A DNA stretch of 64,000 nt. Origin: Mytilisepta virgata. Taxonomy: Eukaryota; Mollusca; Bivalvia; Mytilida; Mytilidae. Shown piece by piece: positions 50,495 through 59,944 of the stretch (the stretch's first letter is position 1; each line of letters starts with the position of its first letter). The notes under the pieces were generated by a model. That model was given only the letters and a program-made list of their open reading frames with translations. It was not told the DNA's origin and made no database searches. Where the stretch lies: positions 52,084,230-52,148,229 of the forward strand of contig CM051516.1 in assembly GCA_028015205.1 (NCBI GenBank). The letters are read 5' to 3'. The position numbers were made by a program, and so were the translations under genes.

Positions 50495-51485
50495 AAGTCT
50501 TGAGGTATTGTTTGTTCATTGATTTACTTTGTGGAACCGTTTAACAATGTTAGTAACGGTGATATTTTTAAAACCCATACAAATTTTAATTGACAATTTG
50601 CAATAGAAAAATAGGTCTGAACGAATTTTATAACTACTAAAGTCTAAGTTGCGTGTACTTTACTTAAACCAAGCTTTCTGTTACATGAACATTAAAAACA
50701 TTTATGAAACATATCTGTAAGGCATTTTGGAATGTAATTTTAGATTTAAACGAAGGTCCTAAGTTAAAATGTACTTCAATTAACAGAAAATTCTTAAAGA
50801 TCGTGTGGTTTACATTCTTCCGTTCTTTCAGAAAAGGCACTTTAATTGCATTTTTTTTTAAACAGCATTGCTTTATGTTAGACATCTAACTGTGTTACGT
50901 GCAATAACTTCATTTTTATTTGAAGTTCTTCGACAAAAAATTTCATTACAAGAAGTAATTTGACATTTAATTAAATAAACTCGTAGGTCAATGTACGTCT
51001 GGTTGAAATTCACAGGAACAGTTTAAGAAAATGTTCTAGCAATGTATTGCCATCAATAAAATCAGAGTTTAATGCTCATGCTTTTAGAACTACTTAATAC
51101 TCTGTAAGTGTAGTATTGCGTCTTTTATATTTTTCCCACATAAAATTTAAAACTGAAAAGGTCATCAGCCTTTGCAGGATATAAGGTATATCTGCACTTT
51201 GTATTTTCTATTTCACAAAAAGTTAGTATTTTAGTTATTAGGAGAATGCAGTGTTAGTGAACAACATTTTTTCTTAATAATGAGTATCAAATGTGGTAGT
51301 CAAAAAAATAAACAGAGAGCACACATTTAAATGTATCGATGTAAAGTATCGTCAGAATATAATTCCAAGGAATGAAAGATGAAGACATACATCTTAACAT
51401 TTTTGACAGGAAGTGAAAACAGGATTAAAAACATAGATTCTTGGGCAGTATAACACTTGTGAAGGTTAGCTTTTCTCAATATTTT
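50495..51485. other. no recognised gene
   Basis: AT-rich sequence upstream of a candidate exon; other exons of that gene could not be found here. Confidence 0.45.
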
Positions 51486-51490
51486 CAATA

Positions 51491-51619
51491 GGCCTATCCT
51501 GTGGAGATATTAAACGAATTTCCCTTAGACCCTAAAGGTCCTGTTATCTGGGGATATTTCTGGCAACGTTTTCCCAGAATTGATTGTAACGGTAATAAAA
51601 AATTGATCTTAACAATTCA
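51491..51619 (+). CDS. candidate internal exon of an unrecognised gene
   Basis: 129 bp (43 codons, phase 0) between a pyrimidine-rich acceptor ending ttttcaatag and a perfect donor cag|gtaagt. The single open frame contains PVEILNEFPLDPKGPVIWGY and WQRFPRIDCNG, an ordinary protein composition unlike the AT-rich frames around it. No homologue is recognised. The 3' intron is interrupted immediately downstream by the repeat A fragment and the Polinton remnant, so other exons may be distant or lost. Confidence 0.5.
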
Positions 51620-51629
51620 GGTAAGTTTT

Positions 51630-51754
51630 GAGTAGTGTAGAAATGACAGCTCTGCCGTACGTCCCAATTTCAAGGGGAAATCCTGCATAGGACCCCCAAC
51701 CCCCGGACGTGGAATGCAAACGGACCATGTCCCAGTTGAGTATAGGGTAGAAAT
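51630..51754 (-). repeat. inverted RT-element tail flanking the Polinton remnant
   Basis: Reverse complement of 59,755-59,865: gtgtagaaatgacagctctg, ccaatttcaaggg and gtcccagttgagtatagggt. It stops where the Polinton-like sequence begins. Confidence 0.8.
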
Positions 51755-51992
51755 AAACATGGCTTTCGTACAAAAGATGGATGAGTTGAGAAGTCAATGA
51801 CTTTATCAGCGAAGACGTTTTCCGGGAAAAGGTAAAGGACCAGAGTCAGGACACGATGAAGTGGAAGGAACTTCCAACTGGGGTGATCTGCAAAATCTTA
51901 GAGGTTGTGGAAGTGGATGGTAAATTTGGGAAGAGTAGGATACTCATCTTGAAAACTAGGGAAGGGGACACGACAAGCTGATCTTTCTCATC

Positions 51993-52431
51993 CTAGTAGT
52001 TTTTGAGGCAGGTGACAATCTTCCCAAACTCAGCATCATCGATCTGTTCGTCGTCAACCAAAGAAGTGCTAACATATTGCTCGAGTTGGGTCTTTTTGGA
52101 CTGGGACAATCACAAGGTTTCCTGGTGTTTCTTCTTCTTGGTCACAGGGCTTGAGAACAGCGAGAGCACCATCACGGCGGTAGCACTCAAGCAAGCTAGG
52201 GACTCCAGAGGAAGGGAGGCTATGACACCTATACCGGTCAAAGCTGAACCCATGATGCCACTGGTCAACACCAAACTGCCTACGAAACACACACCCTGTG
52301 CTATAGGCACTACTTTGTCGAGTATTTTGTAGGTGTTAAAGGTAGTTGATACCAATGAATCTCTGCGTTGAGTTGGTCTTCTATAAATTTGACTCCAGTC
52401 TATTGATGGCCGGCATCCACTTCATCATCCA
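51993..52431 (-). pseudogene. Polinton conserved membrane-hairpin protein, frameshifted
   Basis: Two hydrophobic stretches (around GVCFVGSLVLTSGIMG and SLPLESLACLSATAVMVLSL) are followed by a basic KKKK turn. In a shifted frame comes an acidic helix with DDEQIDDAEFGKIV ending CLKNY and a stop at 51,993. This layout (TM hairpin, then an 'ISDEEFK'-like segment) is that of a conserved Polinton protein of unknown function, recalled from the family rather than searched. At least one frameshift and early stops separate the parts. It follows the X-like gene on the same strand. Confidence 0.5.
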
Positions 52432-52436
52432 TTTAT

Positions 52437-52982
52437 TTATAGGAGCATGCCGAGGAGGGGGGTGTTCTTGAACGGGCCTTTGGCTCCTAAGACAGGCCGG
52501 ATCCTTCATGGAATTGCTGATCACGCTTCAAATACAGCCCATCGCCATAGGTGATGTGAACGGTTGATGGTTTCAGGTAGAGGCCGTTGCCGCTGGGTTC
52601 ACTGAGCAAACGCATCAACCACGTTTCAGGTACAATCCAGATCCCAACGCCTTGTTGACGGCTACACCACCCAGACCACTCAAGGCTCCAACATCCAAGG
52701 CGGGTAGAATGGTATTTGCTGCCATGGGTAGTGCCCTCATTGCAAGCCCGGCCAGCATGGGTAGAAAACCACCCACCTTTTGCATGTTCTGGTTCATACC
52801 GCCAGAGCCTTTTTGTAGAATCTTGGTGATCTTTTGAACCTGTGTTTCGTGGAGCAACATCTTGTGTTCAACTCTCAGGTTTTTGTGGGACAACCAATGG
52901 TGACCGCGCAACCTTTCTTGGCCGCCCGCTGTAGTTTATCTGCTTGACCTTTCGTCAAGTTCAAACCATACTCGTGATACAT
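52437..52982 (-). pseudogene. Polinton adenovirus-X-like minor structural protein, frameshifted
   Basis: The start MYHEYGLNLTKGQADKLQRA matches the typical opening of this Polinton protein. A frameshift follows, then KMLLHETQVQKITKILQKGS and a Gly/Ala/Met-rich hydrophobic centre, then repeated G-x-GLYLK motifs (three, in two frames) and a C-terminus with GPFKNTPLLGMLL before the stop at 52,437. Relatives resemble small basic, glycine-rich minor capsid or core proteins of adenoviruses. Its ATG lies inside the end of the upstream ORF (46-bp overlap), suggesting a compact co-oriented gene pair. At least two frame disruptions. Confidence 0.6.
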
Positions 52983-53208
52983 CCTTTATGTATACTTCGC
53001 GAAGATTAAAACGCATGCTGAGGTGTACGCCGCGGAGATCGATGGGGATGCCGTTCTGATCGGTGAGGTACGTTTGCATACGATTGATGGTCATCAGGGT
53101 CACAGGCAAGTACACGAGATTCTTGGGGGTTTGAATGATCTTTATGCCTGGATCGACGCCGGGAAAGAAACTGTAGATGGTGGACTGCTAGGTGCCGTTC
53201 ACGAAGAC
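52936..53208 (-). pseudogene. C-terminal fragment of a Polinton conserved structural protein
   Basis: A minus-strand frame runs from about 53,175 to a stop at 52,936 and contains FFPGVDPGIKIIQTPKNLVY, TDQNGIPIDLRG and FNLREVYIKDV. The pattern (short beta-rich segment ending in TDQ-G-x-IDLRG) is that of the ORF found just upstream of the X-like gene in Polintons. The N-terminal part is missing: at about 53,190 the sequence switches to plus-strand PLA2/integrase coding. In-frame stops occur upstream of 53,175. Confidence 0.45.
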
Positions 53209-53420
53209 TTGGTCAAAACCCATCAATCGGGCCGCGTATCACCACGATCTCTGCTATGACCGGCACAAGGATACAGGTGCCCGTAACTCCATCTGTGACA
53301 AAGCTATGCTAGCCTCACTCGACGCAATTCCCAACACCACGAACGCATGGACCGCAGCATTGTCAAACCCATCATTGGCACCAAAGCGCGATTTGGGCTG
53401 GGTGTTAAAACAAATTCGTT
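53195..53420 (+). pseudogene. Polinton PLA2-like domain fragment
   Basis: Plus-strand frame with PWSKPINR-like entry, then AAYHHDLCYDRHKDTGARNS and ICDKAMLASLDAI. The HD-x-CY followed by a conserved Asp is the catalytic signature of the parvovirus-type phospholipase A2 domain, also found in Polintons, where it is thought to help virion membrane escape. After about 53,335 the expected C-terminal part (MDRSIVKPIIGTKARFG) continues in another frame, so there is a frameshift. It abuts the integrase segment at about 53,405. Confidence 0.6.
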
Positions 53421-53803
53421 GGACCGATGAACTATCCGAGGAGTTGCACAAGCCAGTTCGAAGTAAGTTTCAGAAACGCCGTGTAGTGGTTGGTGGTGTG
53501 GATGATATCTGGGTGGCCGATCTCGTCGATTTGAGTGCATTCTCCCACGACAAGGGCTTCAAGTTCATCCTGAGCATCATCGATGTCGTCTCCAAATACG
53601 GTTGGCTGCTGCCGCTCAAGTACAAGACTGGGGTGACGGTGCGGATGCCTTCCAAGCAGCGTTCAAATAGCGCATGCCTAATAAGTTGTGGACAGACAAA
53701 GGCACCGAGTTTTACAACAAGGAGGTCAAAGAGCTGCTTCGGAAGCATGGTATCGAGCTGTACTCCACCGAAAACGAGAAGTCGAGTGTGGTCGAAAGCT
53801 GGC
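53405..53803 (+). pseudogene. Polinton retrovirus-type integrase, truncated and frameshifted
   Basis: Begins RWTDELSEELHKPVR, then DDIWVADLVDLSAFS with the first catalytic Asp and IDVVSKYGWLLPLK. A frameshift near 53,638 and an in-frame TAG near 53,670 follow. In the new frame LWTDKGTEFYN holds the second Asp and STENEKSSVVES the Glu, completing the D,D-35-E triad. The zinc-binding N-terminus is absent, and everything after the Glu region is lost where the nested element starts at 53,803. Integrase normally inserts the Polinton at the host site; this copy is non-functional. Confidence 0.8.
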
Positions 53804-55778
53804 ACTGCTGACAGAACAATGTCAGTCATTTTTTAACTGCAAAGGACATGTTCTGACTGTAAATGACTGCAAACGTTATGTCAGACAAAATATTTGCTGG
53901 TATTGTTGAAATATGACTGCCTCAACCTTTTCTAGCGTTGGGGCAGACACATTTTAACTGTCACAGCAATACCTGTGTTGTGGTACTAGAAATTTATTTG
54001 TGACAACCTTTGAAAGTAACAGATGCATTTTGTTCATGTCAGTCGATTTTCAACTGTTAAAACGTTTTTTGAGTTGGTGCAATGTAATCTGGCTATTTAC
54101 CTGGGTTGTAATAGATTGATAATGACTGCATCAGCGTAAAGTACGACTTTGTAATTATATGACAATTAATTCGTATTTTTCAAATTAAACAACTTATGCA
54201 ATTTCACTACTTGTAGATTTCAGAAATGCTAAATGCTAATGTAAGTTTATGGCTTTCAACTTGACAGGTAATAATTAATTCCAAAGGACAAGATGTGTCA
54301 GCAGGTGTCAAATAAACATCTTGTAAAAAGTTGTAAAACAACATGTATTTGAAATTTATTTCACTGTGTGTACATGACTGAAGCTATTTAAACAGCTCCT
54401 CAAATAAGAAATATTGATGAGTCCATATCAGTAAATGTTTTACTTAATGTCAAGAGTATATTATATTAAAAATAAAAAGTAATTCAGGCTTGTTCTTTGT
54501 ATGTTAATAAATAATTCTACCTTCAATTTTTAGATCTTTAAAGAAAGATATCTTTTACCAAAGAATATAGATAAAATAAATTTGGACTCAACAATAAAAA
54601 AAATGAAATAATAATAGTAAATTTAAAGAATTTATCGTAAAAAGGTGAAATTCTCAACACCAAAATACAGTTTTCTCTTAATATTAAAAAAAAAAAAATT
54701 TTTTTAATTGTGCGAAACAGTGAAAAAAGGGTTAATCCTTTCCTCAAAATTTTATTGTGTGCATTTACAGACTGTATAAATTTATCAAATTCATTTAGCC
54801 CCTTACTATATAAAAAAATGTGTACAAAATAAATAAATAAATAAATAAGACATTAAAATAAGGACAACCAAAGACAAAATATATGAAAGATAAATTGTTA
54901 TTTCTCTTATGAAATTCGATATACAATTTATCTGCATAATACTTTTAAAAAATAAGGATATATTTATTAATTAATTCCATAATTTATTTATTAATCAATA
55001 ATCACTGAAATATTTAAAAGTCAATGAAATCGTATTAGTTAAAAATTCCTAAATTACGCCTCTTGTGTACTGTAGTTAAGTTTATCTAGATAACGCGAGA
55101 TACTTTCACACATCCTACTTTTCTAATCACATCAAGGTGTCTGCTATTTATATTTTACTGGTGGAAACTATCATAACAACTCATATTTTAAAAACCATAT
55201 TAAGTTCAGTGTCATAAAGTTAAAAGTCAAATACACATGAAATAGATTATTTATTATTTGTATATTTTTAAGTAATCTGAGATAAATAAATTTTCTCCTT
55301 GTGTTTATTTTATTTCATAACTGATTATGTTTTCAATTAAATTATTTGAATCTTAACACCCAAAAAGTTAAACAGATCATCTCATGATAATTGATTGAAC
55401 GCAATATGTCTGCGACAACATGTATTACCAATCTATCACAACCCAGATTGCGTTGTATCAACTCAAAAAACGTTTTTACAGTTAAAAATCGACTGACATG
55501 TACAAAATGCATCTGTGACAACTTTAAAAGGTTGTCACAAATAAATTTGTATTGCAACAACACAGGTTAGTCTGTATCTGTTAAAATGTGTCTGACCCAA
55601 CGCTAGAAAAGGTTGAGGCAGTCATATTTCAGCCATAGCAGCAAACATTTTGTCTGACACAACGTTTGCAGTCATTTGCAACTATTTTTGCAGTCATTTA
55701 CAGTCACAACGTGTCCTTTGCAGTGTAGTTAAAACACGACTGACATTGGTCTTTTAGCCATTTGTTCCGTCAGCAGTG
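53803..55778. mobile_element. 2-kb element with about 400-bp terminal inverted repeats, nested in the Polinton
   Basis: The left arm starts cactgctgacagaacaatgt and the right arm, inverted, starts cactgctgacggaacaaatg. Both run through ctgcaaaggac, tgactgcctcaaccttttct and agcgttgg, to atttatttgtgacaacctt, cattttgttcatgtcagtcg and cgttttttgagttg. The arms extend to about 54,200 and 55,370. The 1.2-kb centre is very AT-rich with no sizeable ORF. The right arm has a roughly 18-bp insertion near its outer end. Superfamily not recognised. Confidence 0.85.
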
Positions 55779-58700
55779 GTACAACTTCTGCATGAAACCG
55801 TAGTGGAAGTCATACATCAGGATCTTTGAGATATCCAGGATGCATGCTCCCAAGGAGACAGGTTTGTCGAACTTGAGCTTGGTCTTCTTCATTTGTACGG
55901 CTGCCAGGTTATCGTTGAAAACGATCCGGCGATCGAAGTTGGGTTTGGCACGAGCTTCAATGCCTGCTTCTCGTTGTTGAACAGCCGGACGTCCAACCTC
56001 TTGCGGATGTTCTACATGGTCTTGCCGAACACTGAGTCGTTCATCAGCTTGAAGAATTCCTTCTCAGAGTCGGTTTGGCGACGGCCCTGGGCTGGCGTTT
56101 TTGTCGATGTATGGGCTTGAGCCAACCGAACGACCCTATGGAATTTCTTCGAACAGGCATGCTTGAGGTTGCGGATGTGGAGAACATACTTGATGCGCTG
56201 GATCAAATGGGGCACCAGTTTGCGTACTCGGTCGATCTCCACATTTTCTGGCGCGAAAGGGTAGTCGTTGTGACGATCATAAAGCTGTGTGGGGTAGTCC
56301 AGGTCACATCCCACCGAGGCTCCATACTCATAATCGTCCGGATAGTCCAAGATGTTGTCAATCTCCTCTGGTTCAACCCATTCAAAACCTCCTATGGATA
56401 GGGGTTTTGCCATGGCCCATCCATACAGGTTGTTGGCATCCAGGAGGTCAGGTACTCGGTTGGTTGCGTTGCATCGTAGTCGGCCATGTATGGATTGTTG
56501 GCCTTGCCGAGTCGGTGGGAAATCATGGCCACACGTCCCCTAGTCTGTCTTTCAAACATCAGCAACATGTCTGCATCTGAGAGGAGTTCCAGTTTGACTC
56601 CGGTCATTTTCATAGCTGCATCATAGGCCAGTCCGGGGGATGTAAAGTAGTGTGCGGGATCGAGCTTATAGTTTCGATGCATATCCCCCGAAAGTCCTCA
56701 AGATATCTTCAAGCGTGGCCATATCACTTTCCATGTAGAGATTGTGGTAGTCCCGCATCGTCTGACAGTCGAATTCCTTGAACACCCGTTGGTCGTGAGC
56801 GTAGGCCTCGTCGCTGATGTGTGTGTCCCGAAATTTGCTGTAGAACTCCTCTTTGGGTGGCAGCTGTTTCCTCCAGCTTGGCGGGTCCATCCATATAATC
56901 GTCGGGGTACACCCTCTTTCTGTTCACAAGTTCGGATTGTTCTCCAAAGCACTTCTGTGTTGCTATGAATTTGTCTTCGGTGAGATTTCCCGCCAAAGTT
57001 TCGAGAAAGTTCGGGAAAAATCGTAGTGAGTCAATGAATCTCATCTCCAGCACTCCATCCACCTTTGAAAAGCTGATGTAGGTTTCGTCCGTGTTCGGGA
57101 TGCAGTTGATCTTCCCTTCCCCGAATCCTAGTTTCTTGCTTGCTGAGGTTGTGGAATATGATGGATACGTATTTTTGGAGTTGGTATTCTAGGTTGCACT
57201 CGTTGGGTGCTGCGTCGCGATACTTACCCGTGAGGTGGTCTTGGTCACGCACCTTGTCCTCAGCCAATACGTTGTTGCAAATGTGGCAGAGTGTGCTCGC
57301 TGCGAAAATCTCCTTATCTGCGTCGGTCATCACCATTGCTATCTTGTCAGATCGTTGGGATCTCCCTGACTTCCTTCACACATTCTACGAAGTGTTTGGC
57401 CGCATCCTCCCCGCAGTAGACGACGGAATCTTTGTAGTCGTCGTGGACGTACTTCACACGGTAGCAGAAACCTGATGGTGGGTGTTGTTGGTATGCCTTC
57501 GTGTAGGATCGTGATGGATCGGGCTGGCAGGTGTCCATCTTTTCGGTAAAATAGTCGAATTCTGCGTAGATGGTAAATGGAACCCTCATCTGACGTTTGT
57601 GGTTTTGGAAGCTGATGAAGGTTTCTTCTTCCGGCATCTCGATTCTGACCGCACCCTTCTGGTCGCAGTATTCCATGTGCTCGTCCAAAATGTCCTGCCT
57701 GGTGAAATGACACAAACGCCTACGGCAAAAGTATTCTTCTCGATCATAATGTGTCACCTGAGAAGTAAGAAGGTATGATATGCTCTTAATCCAGCAGTAA
57801 TGTTGTTTGTCAGTGGTGGGCAGGAATAGGATGTCTACGTGTCGCGTGTCGGTGTTCTTCGATATCCTCATGGGATATAGTTGGAGATCCTCCTCTTCAT
57901 CCTCACCTTTCGTCACACCGTCGTAGCCGAAGACGTTGATGTTGAGGTCTACATTCCACCTCTCAAATTTGTCAGTCGAGGGCTTATTTGATTGTACTGG
58001 AGATGGTGCCGCGTCTTACCTGGAAAAACGTTTCCAAAGCATGCTGCTTGAGCGGTTTAATGGTGACTGTGCCAAATACACCTTTCAATGCATCGCGCTT
58101 GTCCACTACTTTGATTTCCTCCTCGACGGGGGCATTTTCATTGTCCTTCTTTACCAGCTCGGTCAGGACAGCTCTCCTTAGTCGGAATTACTTGGTGATG
58201 CCACGTCCTTCGCGATGGTCCTCATCTCCTTCTTGGTGAAGACCTCTTCGCGGGCAAATTTATGGGTGGTTTTCTCCTCAATCATCTTCACCAACTTCTC
58301 CTTTGGTATCCTATTGCCCTTTCAGAGCCGCTTTCTTTGGGATTTGTCGGAGTTCCTTCATGGTCGCTTTCACCACAATCTTCCTTCCGATCGGGGTGTT
58401 GTCGTCATCCTACTGCTGGTGTGGTTGTTTGCTGTGTCTCCAGCAGAGCCCATCTTTTCCCGGCTTACTCCTGCAGAACTACCCCTTCTTCCTCTTCAGT
58501 GGGCATTGCAGGTCGAGGGTCCTATTGTAGGGTTATGCTCAAATGTACCACAGTGTTGACACATATGGGTCCTATCATCCAAAGTGCCATCTGGGGTTGC
58601 TGCAGCACTGCTGCTGCTTTCGAGGTCTGGGGTTGGGTCGGAATATCATCCATATTCTCCTCATTCTCCTGGTAGAAATCTGCGTACCTATCTATGCTAT

Positions 58701-58836
58701 CACTATTGGATGCCATCCCTTTACATATATCAATTTGTGACGCACAGCCCTTTAAGGTGTCTGTAGGTGTTGGAGATGGGGTCTCATGGGTGGTAAGCCC
58801 TTCCTTACCGACTCTAGCATTGTATACGAAAGCCAT
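55779..58836 (-). pseudogene. Polinton protein-primed family B DNA polymerase, truncated and frameshifted
   Basis: Minus-strand reading from 58,836. The N-terminal region includes a possible CQHC-type zinc motif near 58,550. The segment 57,916-57,347 has an exonuclease I region written YAEFDYF where D-x-E is usual; 57,336-57,150 ends in FHNLSKQ (exonuclease II region); 57,120-56,700 contains RFIDSLRFFP. Next come YKLDPAHYFTSPGLAYDAA, DANNLYGWAM (polymerase motif A) near 56,430, and LMNDSVFGKTM (motif B) near 56,015. The frame breaks repeatedly between these blocks. The sequence ends at YDFHYGFMQKLY, before motif C (DTDS), where the nested element begins. Such polymerases replicate Polintons and adintoviruses; this one cannot work. 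Confidence 0.8.
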
Positions 58837-58839
58837 GTT

Positions 58840-59482
58840 TGAATTTGGCGGTCTAATTTTTCAACAAACAATCGGCATTCCAATGGGAACCAACTGTACT
58901 CCTCTCTTCGCCGATCTGTTTCTGTACTCATAGGAAGCGGACTTCATTCAAAGGTTACTACGTGAAAACAAAAAGAAACTAGCCCAATCCTTTAATTTCA
59001 CTTTTCGTTATATACATGATGTGTTGTCGTTAAATAACGACAAATTCCAAGACTTTCTACATCTTATCTATCCCAGTGAGCTTGAAATTAAGGATACTAC
59101 AGATACATTAAAGTCCGCTTCATATTTGGATTTGTTTCTTGAAATAGACTATGAGGGACATTTGAAGACAAAACTTTATGACAAACGTGATGACTTCAAC
59201 TGTCCTATTGTTAATTTTCCCTTCTTGAGAAGCAATATACCAGCATCACCTGCATATGGCGTCTACGTTTCTCAGCTTATCCGATTTTCAAGGGCATGCG
59301 TGAGTTACCCTGGCTTTCGACAGAGAGGATTACTGCTGTCACAAAAGCTTCTTAACCAGGGTTTTATCAAGGATAAGTTGATGTCATTACTTAGGAAATT
59401 TTACGGTCGCCATCACGAATTGATTGACCATTACAGTCTTCCAATATCTAAGATGATGTTGGACCTGTTCCCACTGTCGTAA
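58840..59482 (+). pseudogene. C-terminal part of a reverse transcriptase (GIPMGTNC type), dead
   Basis: Starts inside the RT domain at FEFGGLIFQQTIGIPMGTNC, has an in-frame TAG after LFADLFLYS (58,930), and then reads FNFTFRYIHDVLSLNN, where the catalytic YIDD box has become YIHD. It continues with SYLDLFLEIDYEGHLKTKLY and LLSQKLLNQGFIKDKLMSLL to a stop at 59,482. This RT type is abundant in bivalves; I take it to be Penelope-like or a related non-LTR group, not certain. 5'-truncated at the Polinton junction. Confidence 0.8.
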
Positions 59483-59930
59483 CCTTTAATGTGCCTCCAC
59501 CAATTTGTGACTTCCCCCGGATTGACTTCGTTGAACTTCACGACGGGTGTAGTATACGGAGCAGCAACTGCTTACACTTCCGGGGCACCTGGGTTCACTC
59601 CTGGTTTTTATAGGAGTTCGTGTTGTTCATTGTTTTTTAGTTTTCTGTGTTTATTTGTTGTGCTTGTGGTTGTTCATTTGTCTTCCCGGGTTTGTCTGTC
59701 CAATGGATTACGTTTTTTAATTGCTCCTTAGGTATATTTGTGCTTTTTATCTACCCTATACTCAACGGGGACATTGTCCGTTTCCATTCCACGTCCAGTT
59801 GGGGGTCCTTTGCAGGATTTACCCTTGAAATTGGGAAGTGCGGCAGAACTGTCATTTCTACACCACTGTTTTGTCGTCTGCTAATACTTGCCGGTATTCG
59901 TCTAAGCGTGAAGTCCTTATACAAAATAAT
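59483..59930 (+). repeat. 3' tail of the RT element (repeat A)
   Basis: Directly follows the RT stop: ttgacttcgttgaacttcac, ctcctggtttttataggagt, cttcccgggtttgtctgtcc, then ctatactcaacggggacatt and gtgcggcagaactgtcattt. It is the reference copy for the repeat A fragments elsewhere in the window. Confidence 0.75.
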
Positions 59931-59944
59931 CCCCAATAAAGATG

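Larger units (their letters stand above)
51755..58840. mobile_element. degraded Polinton/Maverick (adintovirus-like) element
   Basis: A GC-richer block containing the characteristic Polinton gene set, all broken: membrane-hairpin protein, X-like protein, structural-protein fragment, PLA2-like segment, integrase and protein-primed DNA polymerase. Ends are a 16-bp perfect inverted repeat (aaacatggctttcgta at 51,755-51,770, inverse at 58,825-58,840). Intact Polintons are usually 15-20 kb and also carry major capsid, packaging ATPase and protease, none of which is visible. With the 2-kb nested element removed, only about 5.1 kb remains. Known family: self-synthesising virus-like DNA transposons of animals; here a fossil. 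Confidence 0.85.

Noticed and set aside
53470..53829. 119-codon minus-strand frame under the integrase
   Set aside because: Antisense shadow of the GC-rich integrase remnant; the plus strand carries the D,D,E motifs.
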